The notes beneath the pieces were generated by a model, which was given only the letters and a program-made list of their open reading frames with translations, had not been told where the DNA came from and did not search any database. A program made the position numbers and the translations under genes. DNA of 27,585 nucleotides, taken from positions 1 to 27,585 of the forward strand of contig NZ_LSJS01000299.1 of the NCBI RefSeq assembly GCF_001557325.1. Reading direction: 5' to 3'. How positions within the stretch are numbered: position 1 is the stretch's first letter; the number at the start of each line of letters is the position of its first letter. This document shows, one piece after another, positions 1-6,990 of this stretch. The stretch comes from Erythrobacter donghaensis. Its GTDB lineage: Bacteria > Pseudomonadota > Alphaproteobacteria > Sphingomonadales > Sphingomonadaceae.

Positions 1-28
1 AGGCCCCGCCGAGGTTCAAGTCAATCAT
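1..28 (-). CDS. Start of a gene running off the left edge (unidentified)
   Basis: On the minus strand an ATG at 28 opens a frame reading MIDLNLGGA before the window ends. A purine-rich ribosome-binding site (AAGGA) lies about 7 nt upstream, which makes this a credible start. Only nine codons are visible, so the product cannot be named. It lies downstream of the exonuclease gene on the same strand and could belong to the same plasmid-type gene block. A hairpin at 136-164 separates the two. Confidence 0.35.
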
Positions 29-31
29 ATT

Positions 32-121
32 TCATTCCTTTTTTGGTTGTATGGCGGCCTGCGCTGATGCCGCGCAGGCCCAAGCCCCTCCTTTTCCCTT
101 TTCAAAGAGGCTCATTTTCAT
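32..121 (-). CDS. Possible 29-aa small ORF ahead of the left-edge gene
   Basis: A 29-codon minus-strand frame starts at ATG 121 (a second in-frame ATG is at 115) and stops at 32, four bases before the start of the next gene. It begins MKMSLFEKGKGG and ends AIQPKKE. I see no good ribosome-binding site and no known domain. It could be a leader peptide or chance. Its only support is the tight spacing to the following start codon. Confidence 0.15.
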   Translation of the reverse strand: MKMSLFEKGKGGAWACAASAQAAIQPKKE

Positions 122-135
122 TTGTCAGAACAGGG

Positions 136-166
136 ACGGGGCGGTGCTTGGCGCACCGCCCCGTTT
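136..166. terminator. Strong GC hairpin, probable intrinsic terminator
   Basis: There is a perfect 12-bp inverted repeat, acggggcggtgc (136-147) and gcaccgccccgt (153-164), with a 5-nt loop. On the plus strand it is followed by TTCTC. It sits just downstream of the minus-strand exonuclease gene. Reading that way there is no clear T-run, so either it ends that transcript by hairpin alone or it serves plus-strand transcription entering from the left. Confidence 0.55.
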
Positions 167-208
167 CTCAGGACTAGCCGGCCAGCAAGGCCGCCCCGTC
201 ACGCAGGA

Positions 209-1081
209 TCAACAGTATCGCTCATGCCAGGTAATCAGCGTGCGCCTCACCCGCAGGCGGGGATAATGCCGGGTGATCCAGCTTTCCTCGTAGTCCGCCT
301 CGAGTTCGCCGACCTCGGACGACCATAGCTTTCGGCTCCAGTCGAAGCGGTAGCCTCGGCGCTTGAGATCGGCCTTCGCATCGAAGGTTTCTCCCTCGAC
401 ATCGATCCGGATGGTGGTCACCTGCGCGTTGGCCAGCGCCTCCGCGAGCACCGTGCGGCCATTCGGCAAAACGGTGGCGAGCAGATTGATAGTCGCGGTG
501 ACATCGTCGCCGGCAGTGTGTGCCTTTCTGGCGAAGAGCGATTGCTGCATCAGCAAGTGACCGAGTGACCTTCCGTCGAAGCCATGTCCGCGCCAATCGA
601 TGTCGTTGAGGCTGCATACCCACGGGAGGTGGGCGACGCCCGGCAGCAGTCGGCGCACGAACCCGGCATCGAACTGGGCGCCATGGGCAAGGATCGCATC
701 AGCCCGGGCGATGACGGCAGTCACTTTGCCGATGTCGATTGCCTGTCCCTCGAGCTTTGCGTCCGACAGTCCGGTCAACACCGCAATCTTCGGCGTCAAC
801 GGGCGGCCGGGATCCTGCAGGCCGTATGCCTTGCCGACGATTGAGGTAATCCGCCCCTCGGCGTAGCTTTGCACGAGTGCGGCCGCGATCTCGATCACTC
901 GATCCGTTTCTGGATCAAGGCCCTCTGTTTCGACGTCGATCACAGCGATTATGGGGCCGGGGCTCGCTGGATCGCCTATTCGCGGCCACTCATCCAGGCG
1001 AGCGATGGGGCGAAGGATACGCACCTCCTGTTCGCCACCCGCGGCGGTATGCCTGCTGTTGTTATTCATTAATTTATTCAT
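209..1081 (-). CDS. DEDDh 3'-5' exonuclease (DnaQ/RNase T superfamily) with extra C-terminal domain
   Basis: This is a 290-aa protein with the three exonuclease motifs of the DnaQ-like superfamily: ExoI IDVETEGL (D49, E51), ExoII HGAQFDAGF (D138) and ExoIII H188-x4-D193. That pattern is the DEDDh class, which removes nucleotides 3' to 5' from DNA or RNA with two metal ions. After about residue 220 comes a second small domain with a RRGYRFDWSRKLW core, a motif type I associate with the C-termini of plasmid and phage DnaQ-like exonucleases. Its role is unknown to me. The start at 1081 has a GAGGT ribosome-binding site 4 nt upstream; an in-frame ATG at 1069 is an alternative. The gene diverges from the KfrA/MobV genes, which suggests a role in plasmid DNA processing rather than as chromosomal polymerase III epsilon. 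The substrate cannot be told from sequence. Confidence 0.85.
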   Translation of the reverse strand: MNKLMNNNSRHTAAGGEQEVRILRPIARLDEWPRIGDPASPGPIIAVIDVETEGLDPETDRVIEIAAALVQSYAEGRITSIVGKAYGLQDPGRPLTPKIAVLTGLSDAKLEGQAIDIGKVTAVIARADAILAHGAQFDAGFVRRLLPGVAHLPWVCSLNDIDWRGHGFDGRSLGHLLMQQSLFARKAHTAGDDVTATINLLATVLPNGRTVLAEALANAQVTTIRIDVEGETFDAKADLKRRGYRFDWSRKLWSSEVGELEADYEESWITRHYPRLRVRRTLITWHERYC

Positions 1082-1338
1082 ATATTTACCTCGTCATTGC
1101 GAGGTCGGCCGAAGGGCCACTTTTCCCTTCTCCAGCCGGCCTCACTGGCCGAGGTTCAAAAAGGGAAGCTTTTACCAAATCAGCGGCATGAGTGATGCAT
1201 TGGGTCACACATTCGCGGTGTAAGTTTGACATCATCGCGCAGAGCTGAGTTGCTTGAATGAAATTGCGATAATAAAAGTCGCTGAATTATTTTTCATCGA
1301 ACCCTTGGGTGAACTTCTGGTGACGTCCTATAAAGGCA
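1082..1338. other. Intergenic region between divergent plasmid-type genes
   Basis: I find no convincing gene here. The stretch is AT-richer than its surroundings, especially 1255-1300. It should hold the promoters for the leftward exonuclease gene and for the rightward gene block. An AT-rich GATAAT/ATAATA box near 1268-1275 is the only -10-like element I could see, and no well-spaced -35 accompanies it. A short CCTCG/CGAGG inverted repeat at about 1088-1103 overlaps the exonuclease leader. Confidence 0.4.
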
Positions 1339-1365
1339 TTGAACGTCTTTATTGGAAGTCAAGCA

Positions 1366-1762
1366 ATGGTATCCACACCCCTACTGAATAGAGTCGCTGA
1401 AGGCGATCCTGCGTTCGCTCAGGCGATGTTCGGTAGCGCATGGTGGTTTGCAGGAGCATCCATTGCCTTAGGGGCGATGATTGCGGCGCTGACGCAGTGG
1501 ACACGCGCCCGTGCCCACATCATGCGGCACATCAGCCGCTGCAATTCGATGGCGATCTTACGGCAGCTCAGTCGGCCTCCGCAGAGCTGGTCTGCGCCGT
1601 AAGTCTCAAGCGTCAGCTTGAACTGCGGGACGCGCCAATGCGGACCCGCTCCTTTCAACGCCGGGAACGGCGCTGACGGCCTTTGCTGGTGCCCTGCTGA
1701 CAGGGCGGCACGTCGACGTCGATCTCGCAGCGGCGAGAATTGAACATGAAACCAACACCTAA
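1366..1762 (+). pseudogene. Decayed small gene spread over three reading frames, upstream of kfrA-like gene
   Basis: No single frame is open across this stretch, but three consecutive segments in different frames each look protein-like. The first (1366 to about 1520) starts MVSTPLLNRVAEG and contains a hydrophobic helix AWWFAGASIALGAMIAAL. The second (about 1545-1640) contains DLTAAQSASAELV and SLKRQLELRD. The third (about 1637-1762) contains STPGTALTAFAGALL, ends ARIEHETNT and stops at 1760-1762, overlapping the next gene's ATG at 1746. Joined by two frameshifts they would make a protein of about 130 aa with one membrane helix. I recognise no family. The overlap with the next start is typical of a former operon partner. 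Alternatively one or more segments are spurious. Confidence 0.35.
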
Positions 1763-2693
1763 AGCGCCACCCTATGGAGTGGCCAAAATGCACCTTGATA
1801 CCCACTTCAACAAAACCGCGAAGGTTCTCTCGACCCGCGACCTGAAAGCTGTCTCCGGCGGCGAGGGAAGCCTCGAGACCTACCTGCATTATATCAAGCG
1901 GTGGCAAAGCGAGAGACTGCAAGGGTCGGGCATTGTGCCCACCCTGCTTGGGCTGAAGCAGCAGCTTGTGGCAAACACCGCGATCGTCGAAGCGATGGTC
2001 GACCAGGCGCTGCGTCAGCTCACGTCACTCGGGGCAGTGGCCGACGAGATCGAAGATGTCAGCGCCGATGATCGCGCAGACGACATCGAGGATACTTCGC
2101 AAGCACAATCGACCGACGCCGAACTGCCCGTTGAATTGTCCAAGCAAGCCCGGCTGAGCAATCAGCCACCGGCTTGCGATCAACAGATCTCGTCCACGGC
2201 GACGGCACCGTCGCCGACAGACGAGATGGCGAGCGCGTTTACCGCAACAGCACCAGCTGCTGCGGACCAAACGCGTTCGGCGGCTCAGTTCGATGCTGGC
2301 AAGGCTCAGCCGCCCTCGTCCACGGTGCCGCACCCGACACCGACCGACGAGGGCCCGAAAGCGTCAACCACGGCGGCCCCGCCCGCCGCGGACCGGACGC
2401 GTTCGGAGGACGAGATCGATGCGCTGGCACGGGCTGCCGCAGAGATAGCCGTGCCCCGATTTATGGGCTCCGCCGATGAGGACGACAGTCCGAAGCCGCC
2501 GGAGACCGGCGGCGAGCTGGAGGCGAGCCGCTCGGCACCTGTGCCGACCGTTCGCAGCTCCACCGAAAACACCAACACGTCGCTCTCTCGGTCGAACGGC
2601 GGCGCCCAGCAGGGTGCCTTGCCGTTCGAACCGACACAGCCCGCGAAGGGCGAGAGCGACACTACCGGAGGATCGGCGAATGGCACAGCCTGA
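1746..2693 (+). CDS. KfrA-like plasmid DNA-binding protein with low-complexity tail
   Basis: This is a 315-aa protein. Residues of about 10-65 resemble the KfrA N-terminal DNA-binding domain, with a helix, then VSGGEGSLETYLHYIKRWQ, matching the KfrA pattern of G-x-GS followed by a T/Y-rich helix and an invariant W. KfrA proteins are plasmid-borne regulators that bind near their own promoter and aid plasmid stability. In canonical KfrA a long coiled coil follows; here the rest (about 110-315) is Ala/Pro/Thr/Ser/Glu-rich, probably disordered, with repeated segments such as TAPAAADQTRS and TAAPPAADRTRS. The start is uncertain: ATG 1746 overlaps the decayed upstream gene, while ATG 1788 has the better ribosome-binding site (GGAG, 8 nt away). 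The end overlaps the next ORF by 14 nt, implying coupling. The family call is by motif only. Confidence 0.6.
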   Translation: MKPTPKAPPYGVAKMHLDTHFNKTAKVLSTRDLKAVSGGEGSLETYLHYIKRWQSERLQGSGIVPTLLGLKQQLVANTAIVEAMVDQALRQLTSLGAVADEIEDVSADDRADDIEDTSQAQSTDAELPVELSKQARLSNQPPACDQQISSTATAPSPTDEMASAFTATAPAAADQTRSAAQFDAGKAQPPSSTVPHPTPTDEGPKASTTAAPPAADRTRSEDEIDALARAAAEIAVPRFMGSADEDDSPKPPETGGELEASRSAPVPTVRSSTENTNTSLSRSNGGAQQGALPFEPTQPAKGESDTTGGSANGTA

Positions 2694-3180
2694 GTTCGAT
2701 CCGACCTGCGGCGGCCATTTGGCCGCCGCTGCCCCGGGCCGAAAGGCAGGAGGGGCACCCCTTCGCCATGCACCGTCATGGCGACGAGCGGGGGGTAATT
2801 CGCAGAATTACCCCGGAGTGAGTGTTACGTTAAATCAATATCTTAGCCAAACCTGTCCGGAGAACACGTTCGCCATGATCCAGCCTTCGACTTCCAACAT
2901 CTCGCACATCAACAGCATTGCACCCATCGCCAATCCGGAGGTGCACCATGCTATCGCAACCCGCCCGCCCCATGCCTGCATTTCATGTGTAGCAGATCCC
3001 GACCTTGGCGCCACGATGCAATTGTTGGCGTACGCGTCCGCCGAACAGAAGCAGGGATGGCACGAAGCGTCGCGCAGTTATGTGGAGGCCCTGCTCGGCT
3101 CCCGAGGTGTAACGTCCGCACTGCACCTCGATGAGCGTGCCGGGCACATACATTGCATAGGAGGCGTCAGACATGGCTGA
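2680..3180 (+). CDS. Small ORF with a C-terminal MobV relaxase motif-III fragment
   Basis: This 166-codon frame starts at ATG 2680 with a strong ribosome-binding site (GGAGG 2667-2671) and overlaps the KfrA-like stop. It ends at 3180, overlapping the relaxase start by 8 nt (ATGGCTGA). The first 65 or so residues are unrecognisable and their DNA holds two perfect hairpins. The last 50 or so residues contain ASAEQKQGW, then SALHLDERAGHIHCI. This parallels the downstream relaxase, where ASTEQKTEW is followed by TPHLDESTPHVQF, so it is a partial second copy of the MobV metal-binding region without motif I. It may be a relic of an older relaxase gene, kept because its end supplies the AGGAGG site (3159-3164) for the intact gene. 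It could also be an expressed accessory peptide. Confidence 0.45.
   Translation: MAQPEFDPTCGGHLAAAAPGRKAGGAPLRHAPSWRRAGGNSQNYPGVSVTLNQYLSQTCPENTFAMIQPSTSNISHINSIAPIANPEVHHAIATRPPHACISCVADPDLGATMQLLAYASAEQKQGWHEASRSYVEALLGSRGVTSALHLDERAGHIHCIGGVRHG
2708..2729. repeat. Perfect 10-bp inverted repeat (hairpin) 5' of the relaxase
   Basis: Arms gcggcggcca (2708-2717) and tggccgccgc (2720-2729) are perfectly complementary with only two bases between them, so the whole 22-bp site is palindromic. It lies just after the KfrA-like stop codon. It could be a binding site for a dimeric regulator such as the KfrA-like protein, or part of the transfer origin. Confidence 0.55.
2792..2850. other. Candidate origin of transfer (oriT) for the MobV relaxase
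   Basis: A perfect 9-bp inverted repeat, ggggtaatt (2792-2800) and aattacccc (2806-2814), has a 5-nt loop and is followed by ggagtgagtgttacgttaaa. MobV origins consist of such a hairpin next to a nick site; the well-studied pMV158 site contains AGTGTG/TTA, and here AGTGTTA occurs at 2821-2827. The element sits about 360 bp upstream of the relaxase gene, the usual arrangement. The match is by eye and the nick position is not established. Confidence 0.4.
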
Positions 3181-5491
3181 TCGTCCCCACCATGCCATTA
3201 TGCGGATCAGCAAGATCCATAACTACAAGGTGCTGAAAGCCGTTGACGGGCACAACACCCGCAAGATTCCCGCCGGCACGGTTGATGGCGCGCCAACCCC
3301 TATCGACTGGATAGATCTGCCCGGGACCATGTGCGAGCGGGCACAAAGGGTGCTGCAGAAGAAGGGTGCAGTCTGGGAAAAAGGGAAAATCCTTGCCGTT
3401 GAGGTTCTGGTCACGGCGTCACCAGAATGGTGGGCGAACGCGTCCACCGAACAAAAGACGGAGTGGCTCAAGGCTCAGTGGAAATTTGCCAACGACAAGT
3501 TCGGTGATGGCCTGATCTCGTTCACGCCCCACCTTGATGAAAGCACGCCGCATGTGCAGTTCGTGGGGTTGCCGCTCTACTCCGCCATCATGAAAACAAA
3601 GGGACGAAAGCCCAGCACGCCAGAAGGCATTGCCCGCCGCGCGAAGGAAGAGGCCCAGGCACCGAAGGTCTGGCGTCTGTCCTTCCACGAAATGTTCGGC
3701 GGGCATCGCGACAGGTTGGCCGACCTACAGACCGAATATCATGGCTATGTCGCCCATCTTGGCCTCGAACGCGGTCAAGATACGCGCGGCCTTGAAATCC
3801 GGCACACCACGCTGAAGGTATACAAGCTCAAGCTGCAGAAGGAAGAGCGGGAGCTGTTTCGGCGGCAGCGGGAGCTTGATGCAGAAGCGGCCCGATTAGC
3901 CGAAGAACGCCAAGCGCTCGAATTCTACAACCAGCAGCTTGCGGAAGGCTTCGGCAAGCTCGAAGCCGCGAAGCAGGAATTCCACAATGCCCAGCTCGAG
4001 CACTTTGCCCAGACCGAGGAATTCCGCGTCCGCGAAGAGGCCTTCAAGAAGAGGGAGGCAGACCTAGCCCGGCGCCAAATCGTGCATGAGTCTTCAGTTA
4101 TTGGCCTAGAAAACAGGAAAGCAAAACTCGAGAAGCGAGAGGTTGCCGCAGCGACGCGAGACGCAGAAGCCGCGCAGCGGGCGGCGCAGATCGAAAGTCG
4201 CGAGCAGGAACTGGCCGGGATAGCTGCGCAGCAGGAGGCCGAAAAAGAACGCCTCAATGGCGAAAATCAGGCCGCCCTCACCCGCGCGGCCCAGCTGGAC
4301 CAGAAAGAGGCGTCGATCACGGCTCGCGAACGTGACGTTCAAACTAGCATCGCTCAGATCAAGGTATTTGGACGTGTCCTGACCGGTAAACTGGATGCTG
4401 GATGGGACGCCGCTGTTGGAAAGCCCAAGATCGCTGACGCTCTGCTGTCCGAAGAGGAGCGCCCAGCCATGGCCGCACCGCTACCTGGCTGGCTAGCCAT
4501 TGCGATGCGGCACGCCATTCGCATCCGTGAGCAGCGGAACGCGATTGCCAAACGCGTACAACGTATGCGTCAGGCGTTGGTGCAACGCGTCACCAATGCA
4601 AAGTCGGCGGAGCAGATCGCGATCAATAAAACTTCTACGGCAGACCACCGGATCGCCGTCGCCGTCGAGAAGGAGAATGCCTATAAGGCCGCCGCAGCAG
4701 CGGCAGCGGAGCGGGAGCGCAAGGCTAATGCAGCCGAGGCGCTTGCAAAAGCGGCATCGGCTAACCTTGCCCAGACGCAACTTGATCTTTCGGCAGCAAA
4801 CGATGACCTCGAACGTGTTCGGATCCGCGTTAGCGAAGCGACCCAGAAAGAAAGCCTCGCGTTGGAAAACGCTGAGGCAGCCGAAGCTAGGCGTGATGCG
4901 GCGGTGACTGCAGCCACGGAGAAAGTAGCCGATCTCGAGCGCATCAAATCGGAATTGTCCTCCGAACAGGCCGCTTTGAAAGCCATAGAAGCTGACAAGG
5001 CTGCCCTCGAAGCAGAGCGGAGGACGTTGAAAATGGATGCCGAACGGCTTCGCAAGGAAAAGACGGAGCTGGAAGCCGAGAAGGCAAAGCTGCAAAGTGA
5101 GAGGGATGATTTCAAGCAGCGTAACAACGCCCTTTATCAGTCAGTTGCACTGCTGGATACGGTGATCAAAAGTGACCACCATGCCCGTGTGGCGGACAGC
5201 AGGCTGGAGATATTCCCCTCGTCTCTACCGGAAGGAGAGCCGAAAATCGTCGAATTACGCGGCGCGCCGGAATGGGTCTTCAGGATGTTCCAGTTGCGTC
5301 AAAAGGCTCTCGATACCGGCAAAGCGCTCGACGCTGCGGAGCAGCGTCTACAAGATCGCTATCTCGAACTGGAAAAGTTGTTTCCTGCCAAGGCACCCGA
5401 GTTTCAGAAGGCGTGTGATCAAGACAAGGCGATCGTCGACGCTGCATTTGCAGCGCTTGCCGGACAGAGCAACGGGGGGATTTCAGGCTAG
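3173..5491 (+). CDS. mobV: MobV (Mob/Pre) family relaxase with long coiled-coil C-terminus
   Basis: This 772-aa plasmid mobilization protein should nick oriT and stay bound to the transferred strand. The N-terminal 210 or so residues are the Mob/Pre domain: motif I HNTRKIP (H27, R30; histidine is the usual MobV nucleophile) and motif III HLDESTPHVQF (H120, E123, H127). In characterised MobV enzymes motif III ends HxH; here the last histidine is Q129. From about residue 215 to 690 the protein is almost continuously charged heptad-like helix (RREREL, EAARLAEERQ, KAKLEKREVAAATRD), a predicted long coiled coil much longer than in small MobV relaxases. The start is fixed by AGGAGG 8 nt upstream and an 8-nt overlap with the preceding ORF. 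The KfrA-like gene and hairpins upstream fit a mobilization module. No type IV coupling or secretion genes are visible, so mobility would depend on a helper. Confidence 0.85.
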   Translation: MADRPHHAIMRISKIHNYKVLKAVDGHNTRKIPAGTVDGAPTPIDWIDLPGTMCERAQRVLQKKGAVWEKGKILAVEVLVTASPEWWANASTEQKTEWLKAQWKFANDKFGDGLISFTPHLDESTPHVQFVGLPLYSAIMKTKGRKPSTPEGIARRAKEEAQAPKVWRLSFHEMFGGHRDRLADLQTEYHGYVAHLGLERGQDTRGLEIRHTTLKVYKLKLQKEERELFRRQRELDAEAARLAEERQALEFYNQQLAEGFGKLEAAKQEFHNAQLEHFAQTEEFRVREEAFKKREADLARRQIVHESSVIGLENRKAKLEKREVAAATRDAEAAQRAAQIESREQELAGIAAQQEAEKERLNGENQAALTRAAQLDQKEASITARERDVQTSIAQIKVFGRVLTGKLDAGWDAAVGKPKIADALLSEEERPAMAAPLPGWLAIAMRHAIRIREQRNAIAKRVQRMRQALVQRVTNAKSAEQIAINKTSTADHRIAVAVEKENAYKAAAAAAAERERKANAAEALAKAASANLAQTQLDLSAANDDLERVRIRVSEATQKESLALENAEAAEARRDAAVTAATEKVADLERIKSELSSEQAALKAIEADKAALEAERRTLKMDAERLRKEKTELEAEKAKLQSERDDFKQRNNALYQSVALLDTVIKSDHHARVADSRLEIFPSSLPEGEPKIVELRGAPEWVFRMFQLRQKALDTGKALDAAEQRLQDRYLELEKLFPAKAPEFQKACDQDKAIVDAAFAALAGQSNGGISG

Positions 5492-5506
5492 GATATAGCA
5501 CTGGTA

Positions 5507-5536
5507 GGCAGAGGCTTGCGCAATTTGGCCTCCGCC
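5507..5536. terminator. Imperfect hairpin between the convergent relaxase and kinase genes
   Basis: The sequence ggcagaggc (5507-5515) pairs with gcctccgcc (5528-5536) with one mismatch across a 12-nt loop. It lies 15 nt after the relaxase stop, in the 170-bp gap between two converging genes, where a terminator is expected. There is no T-run in either direction, so support is weak. Confidence 0.3.
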
Positions 5537-5661
5537 ATACCGTCCAGCCCCTTGACCTTTCGCCGCTAATGTCCGGTTCTCGCGTTGCAGCGAGGCAGGC
5601 GGGATGACCGGGTGTGGGTGGAAAGGCGAACGGCAGCAAGTAGTGACCCTGCCGACTAAGA

Positions 5662-6990
5662 TCATAACTCGATGTGCACACCAAAGCCCGGCCGAGGAGC
5701 AATGGCGGCTCTGCCAGAATGCGCCGCAACGATTGCCGCAACCATGGCCAGCCCCAGACCGTGACCCGGCGTTGATCGGCTGCGATCGACCCGCGCGAAG
5801 CGGTTGAAGAGTTCGGGTGCCTCATTCTCGGTCACGCCCGGACCATTATCAGAGACGGCGAGCCTGATGCCGTGATGGGTGGTATTGAGGGCGATGTGAA
5901 CGGTCGTTCCCTGCGGCGTGTGCTGCGCGGCGTTGTCGAGCAAGTTCGTGAGCATCTGTTGCAGCAGTCTGCGATCGCCGGGTATGGAGAGGCCCGGCGC
6001 AATGCTGGTTACAAGCTGGTGGCCGCTGCTCTCCATTGAGGGCCGAAACGCCTCCGCCACGTCGGACACGACGGCACTGAGGTCGACCGTCTGGAAGTGT
6101 GCGCGGGCGGCCATGCCTTCGACTTCTGCAATCCGCAGCAGGGCCGAAAAGACCTCCAGCAGCTCACCGGCTTCGCTTGCCGCCGCTTCGATCGCCTCGC
6201 GTTGCAGCTCGGGGTTGCGCTCGCGCAAGGCCTCGTCGAGCCGGTTTTGCAGGCGCGTGAGCGGCGTGCGCAGGTCGTGGGCGACATCGCTGGATACCTG
6301 GCGCAGGTTCTCCATCAGTCCGGCGATGCGGTCGAGCATCCGGTTGAGCGTCGTGGCTACACCGTCAAACTCGTCGCCGCTTCCGGTCAGGGGCACGCGC
6401 CGCGAGAGATCGCCAGCGATAATCGCAGCAGCCGTGTGATCAATGCGGGCAAGGCGGCGGCGTGTGACGATGCCGACCAGCCAGGCGGCACCGATGCCGA
6501 GCAACAGCATTGCTCCGAAGGCGCCCAGGAACAGCACGATAAAGCGGTTGTCCATTTCATCGATGGCGGCGCGATCCGCTCCAACAAGCAGCCGATAGCC
6601 GCCCGGCAGGGCTGTGGTCAGCGACTGCGCGATCCGCTCCTCGCCGTTCGCCTTGTAAGGCAGCAGTTCGACATAGCCGGGCTTTGGCGGGACAATTGCA
6701 TCGAGCGATCCGGCTACGGGTCTGTTTTGGGCATCGACGAGCCGATAGCCGAGGCTTGCCGTGCTGCTTGCCGCCTCGCGCCGACGAATGGCGGCAGCCA
6801 CGCCCTCATGCCCGTCCTGCCCTTCGTCGATCAGCGCCTGCGTCTCGATGGCGATGCGGTGATCGAGTTGCAATTCGAGCGCCTCGTGGGTGGTTTCGAA
6901 CGCGACCGCACCGATCACCAGCGTTGCGAGCGCAAAGCCGAGAGCGACCGCTGCCACCAAGCCGAACGTGCCACGCCACCAGCGCTTCAT
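5662..6990 (-). CDS. Sensor histidine kinase of the efflux operon
   Basis: This is a 442-aa membrane kinase. A transmembrane helix lies at about 10-32, a periplasmic sensor domain of about 115 residues follows, and the second helix is at about 149-175. A HAMP linker (about 176-230) leads into the H-box SSDVAHDLRTPLTRLQ (H238), the N-box NLLDNAAQHTP, and G-boxes DNGPGV and GHGLGLAM. All catalytic elements are present. The start MKRWWRGTF at 6990 was chosen because it overlaps the response-regulator stop by 4 nt (ATGA); an upstream extension of the frame lies within that gene. Lying last in the adaptor-pump-OMF-regulator-kinase operon, it probably senses the exported compound in the periplasm, as CusS/CzcS-type kinases do for copper or zinc. 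Which ligand is unknown. Confidence 0.9.
   Translation of the reverse strand: MKRWWRGTFGLVAAVALGFALATLVIGAVAFETTHEALELQLDHRIAIETQALIDEGQDGHEGVAAAIRRREAASSTASLGYRLVDAQNRPVAGSLDAIVPPKPGYVELLPYKANGEERIAQSLTTALPGGYRLLVGADRAAIDEMDNRFIVLFLGAFGAMLLLGIGAAWLVGIVTRRRLARIDHTAAAIIAGDLSRRVPLTGSGDEFDGVATTLNRMLDRIAGLMENLRQVSSDVAHDLRTPLTRLQNRLDEALRERNPELQREAIEAAASEAGELLEVFSALLRIAEVEGMAARAHFQTVDLSAVVSDVAEAFRPSMESSGHQLVTSIAPGLSIPGDRRLLQQMLTNLLDNAAQHTPQGTTVHIALNTTHHGIRLAVSDNGPGVTENEAPELFNRFARVDRSRSTPGHGLGLAMVAAIVAAHSGRAAIAPRPGFGVHIEL

Noticed and set aside
8..1159. 12-bp direct repeat gccgaggttcaa at 8-19 and 1148-1159 as possible element ends
   Set aside because: It is too short, with no integrase or symmetrical context; likely chance.
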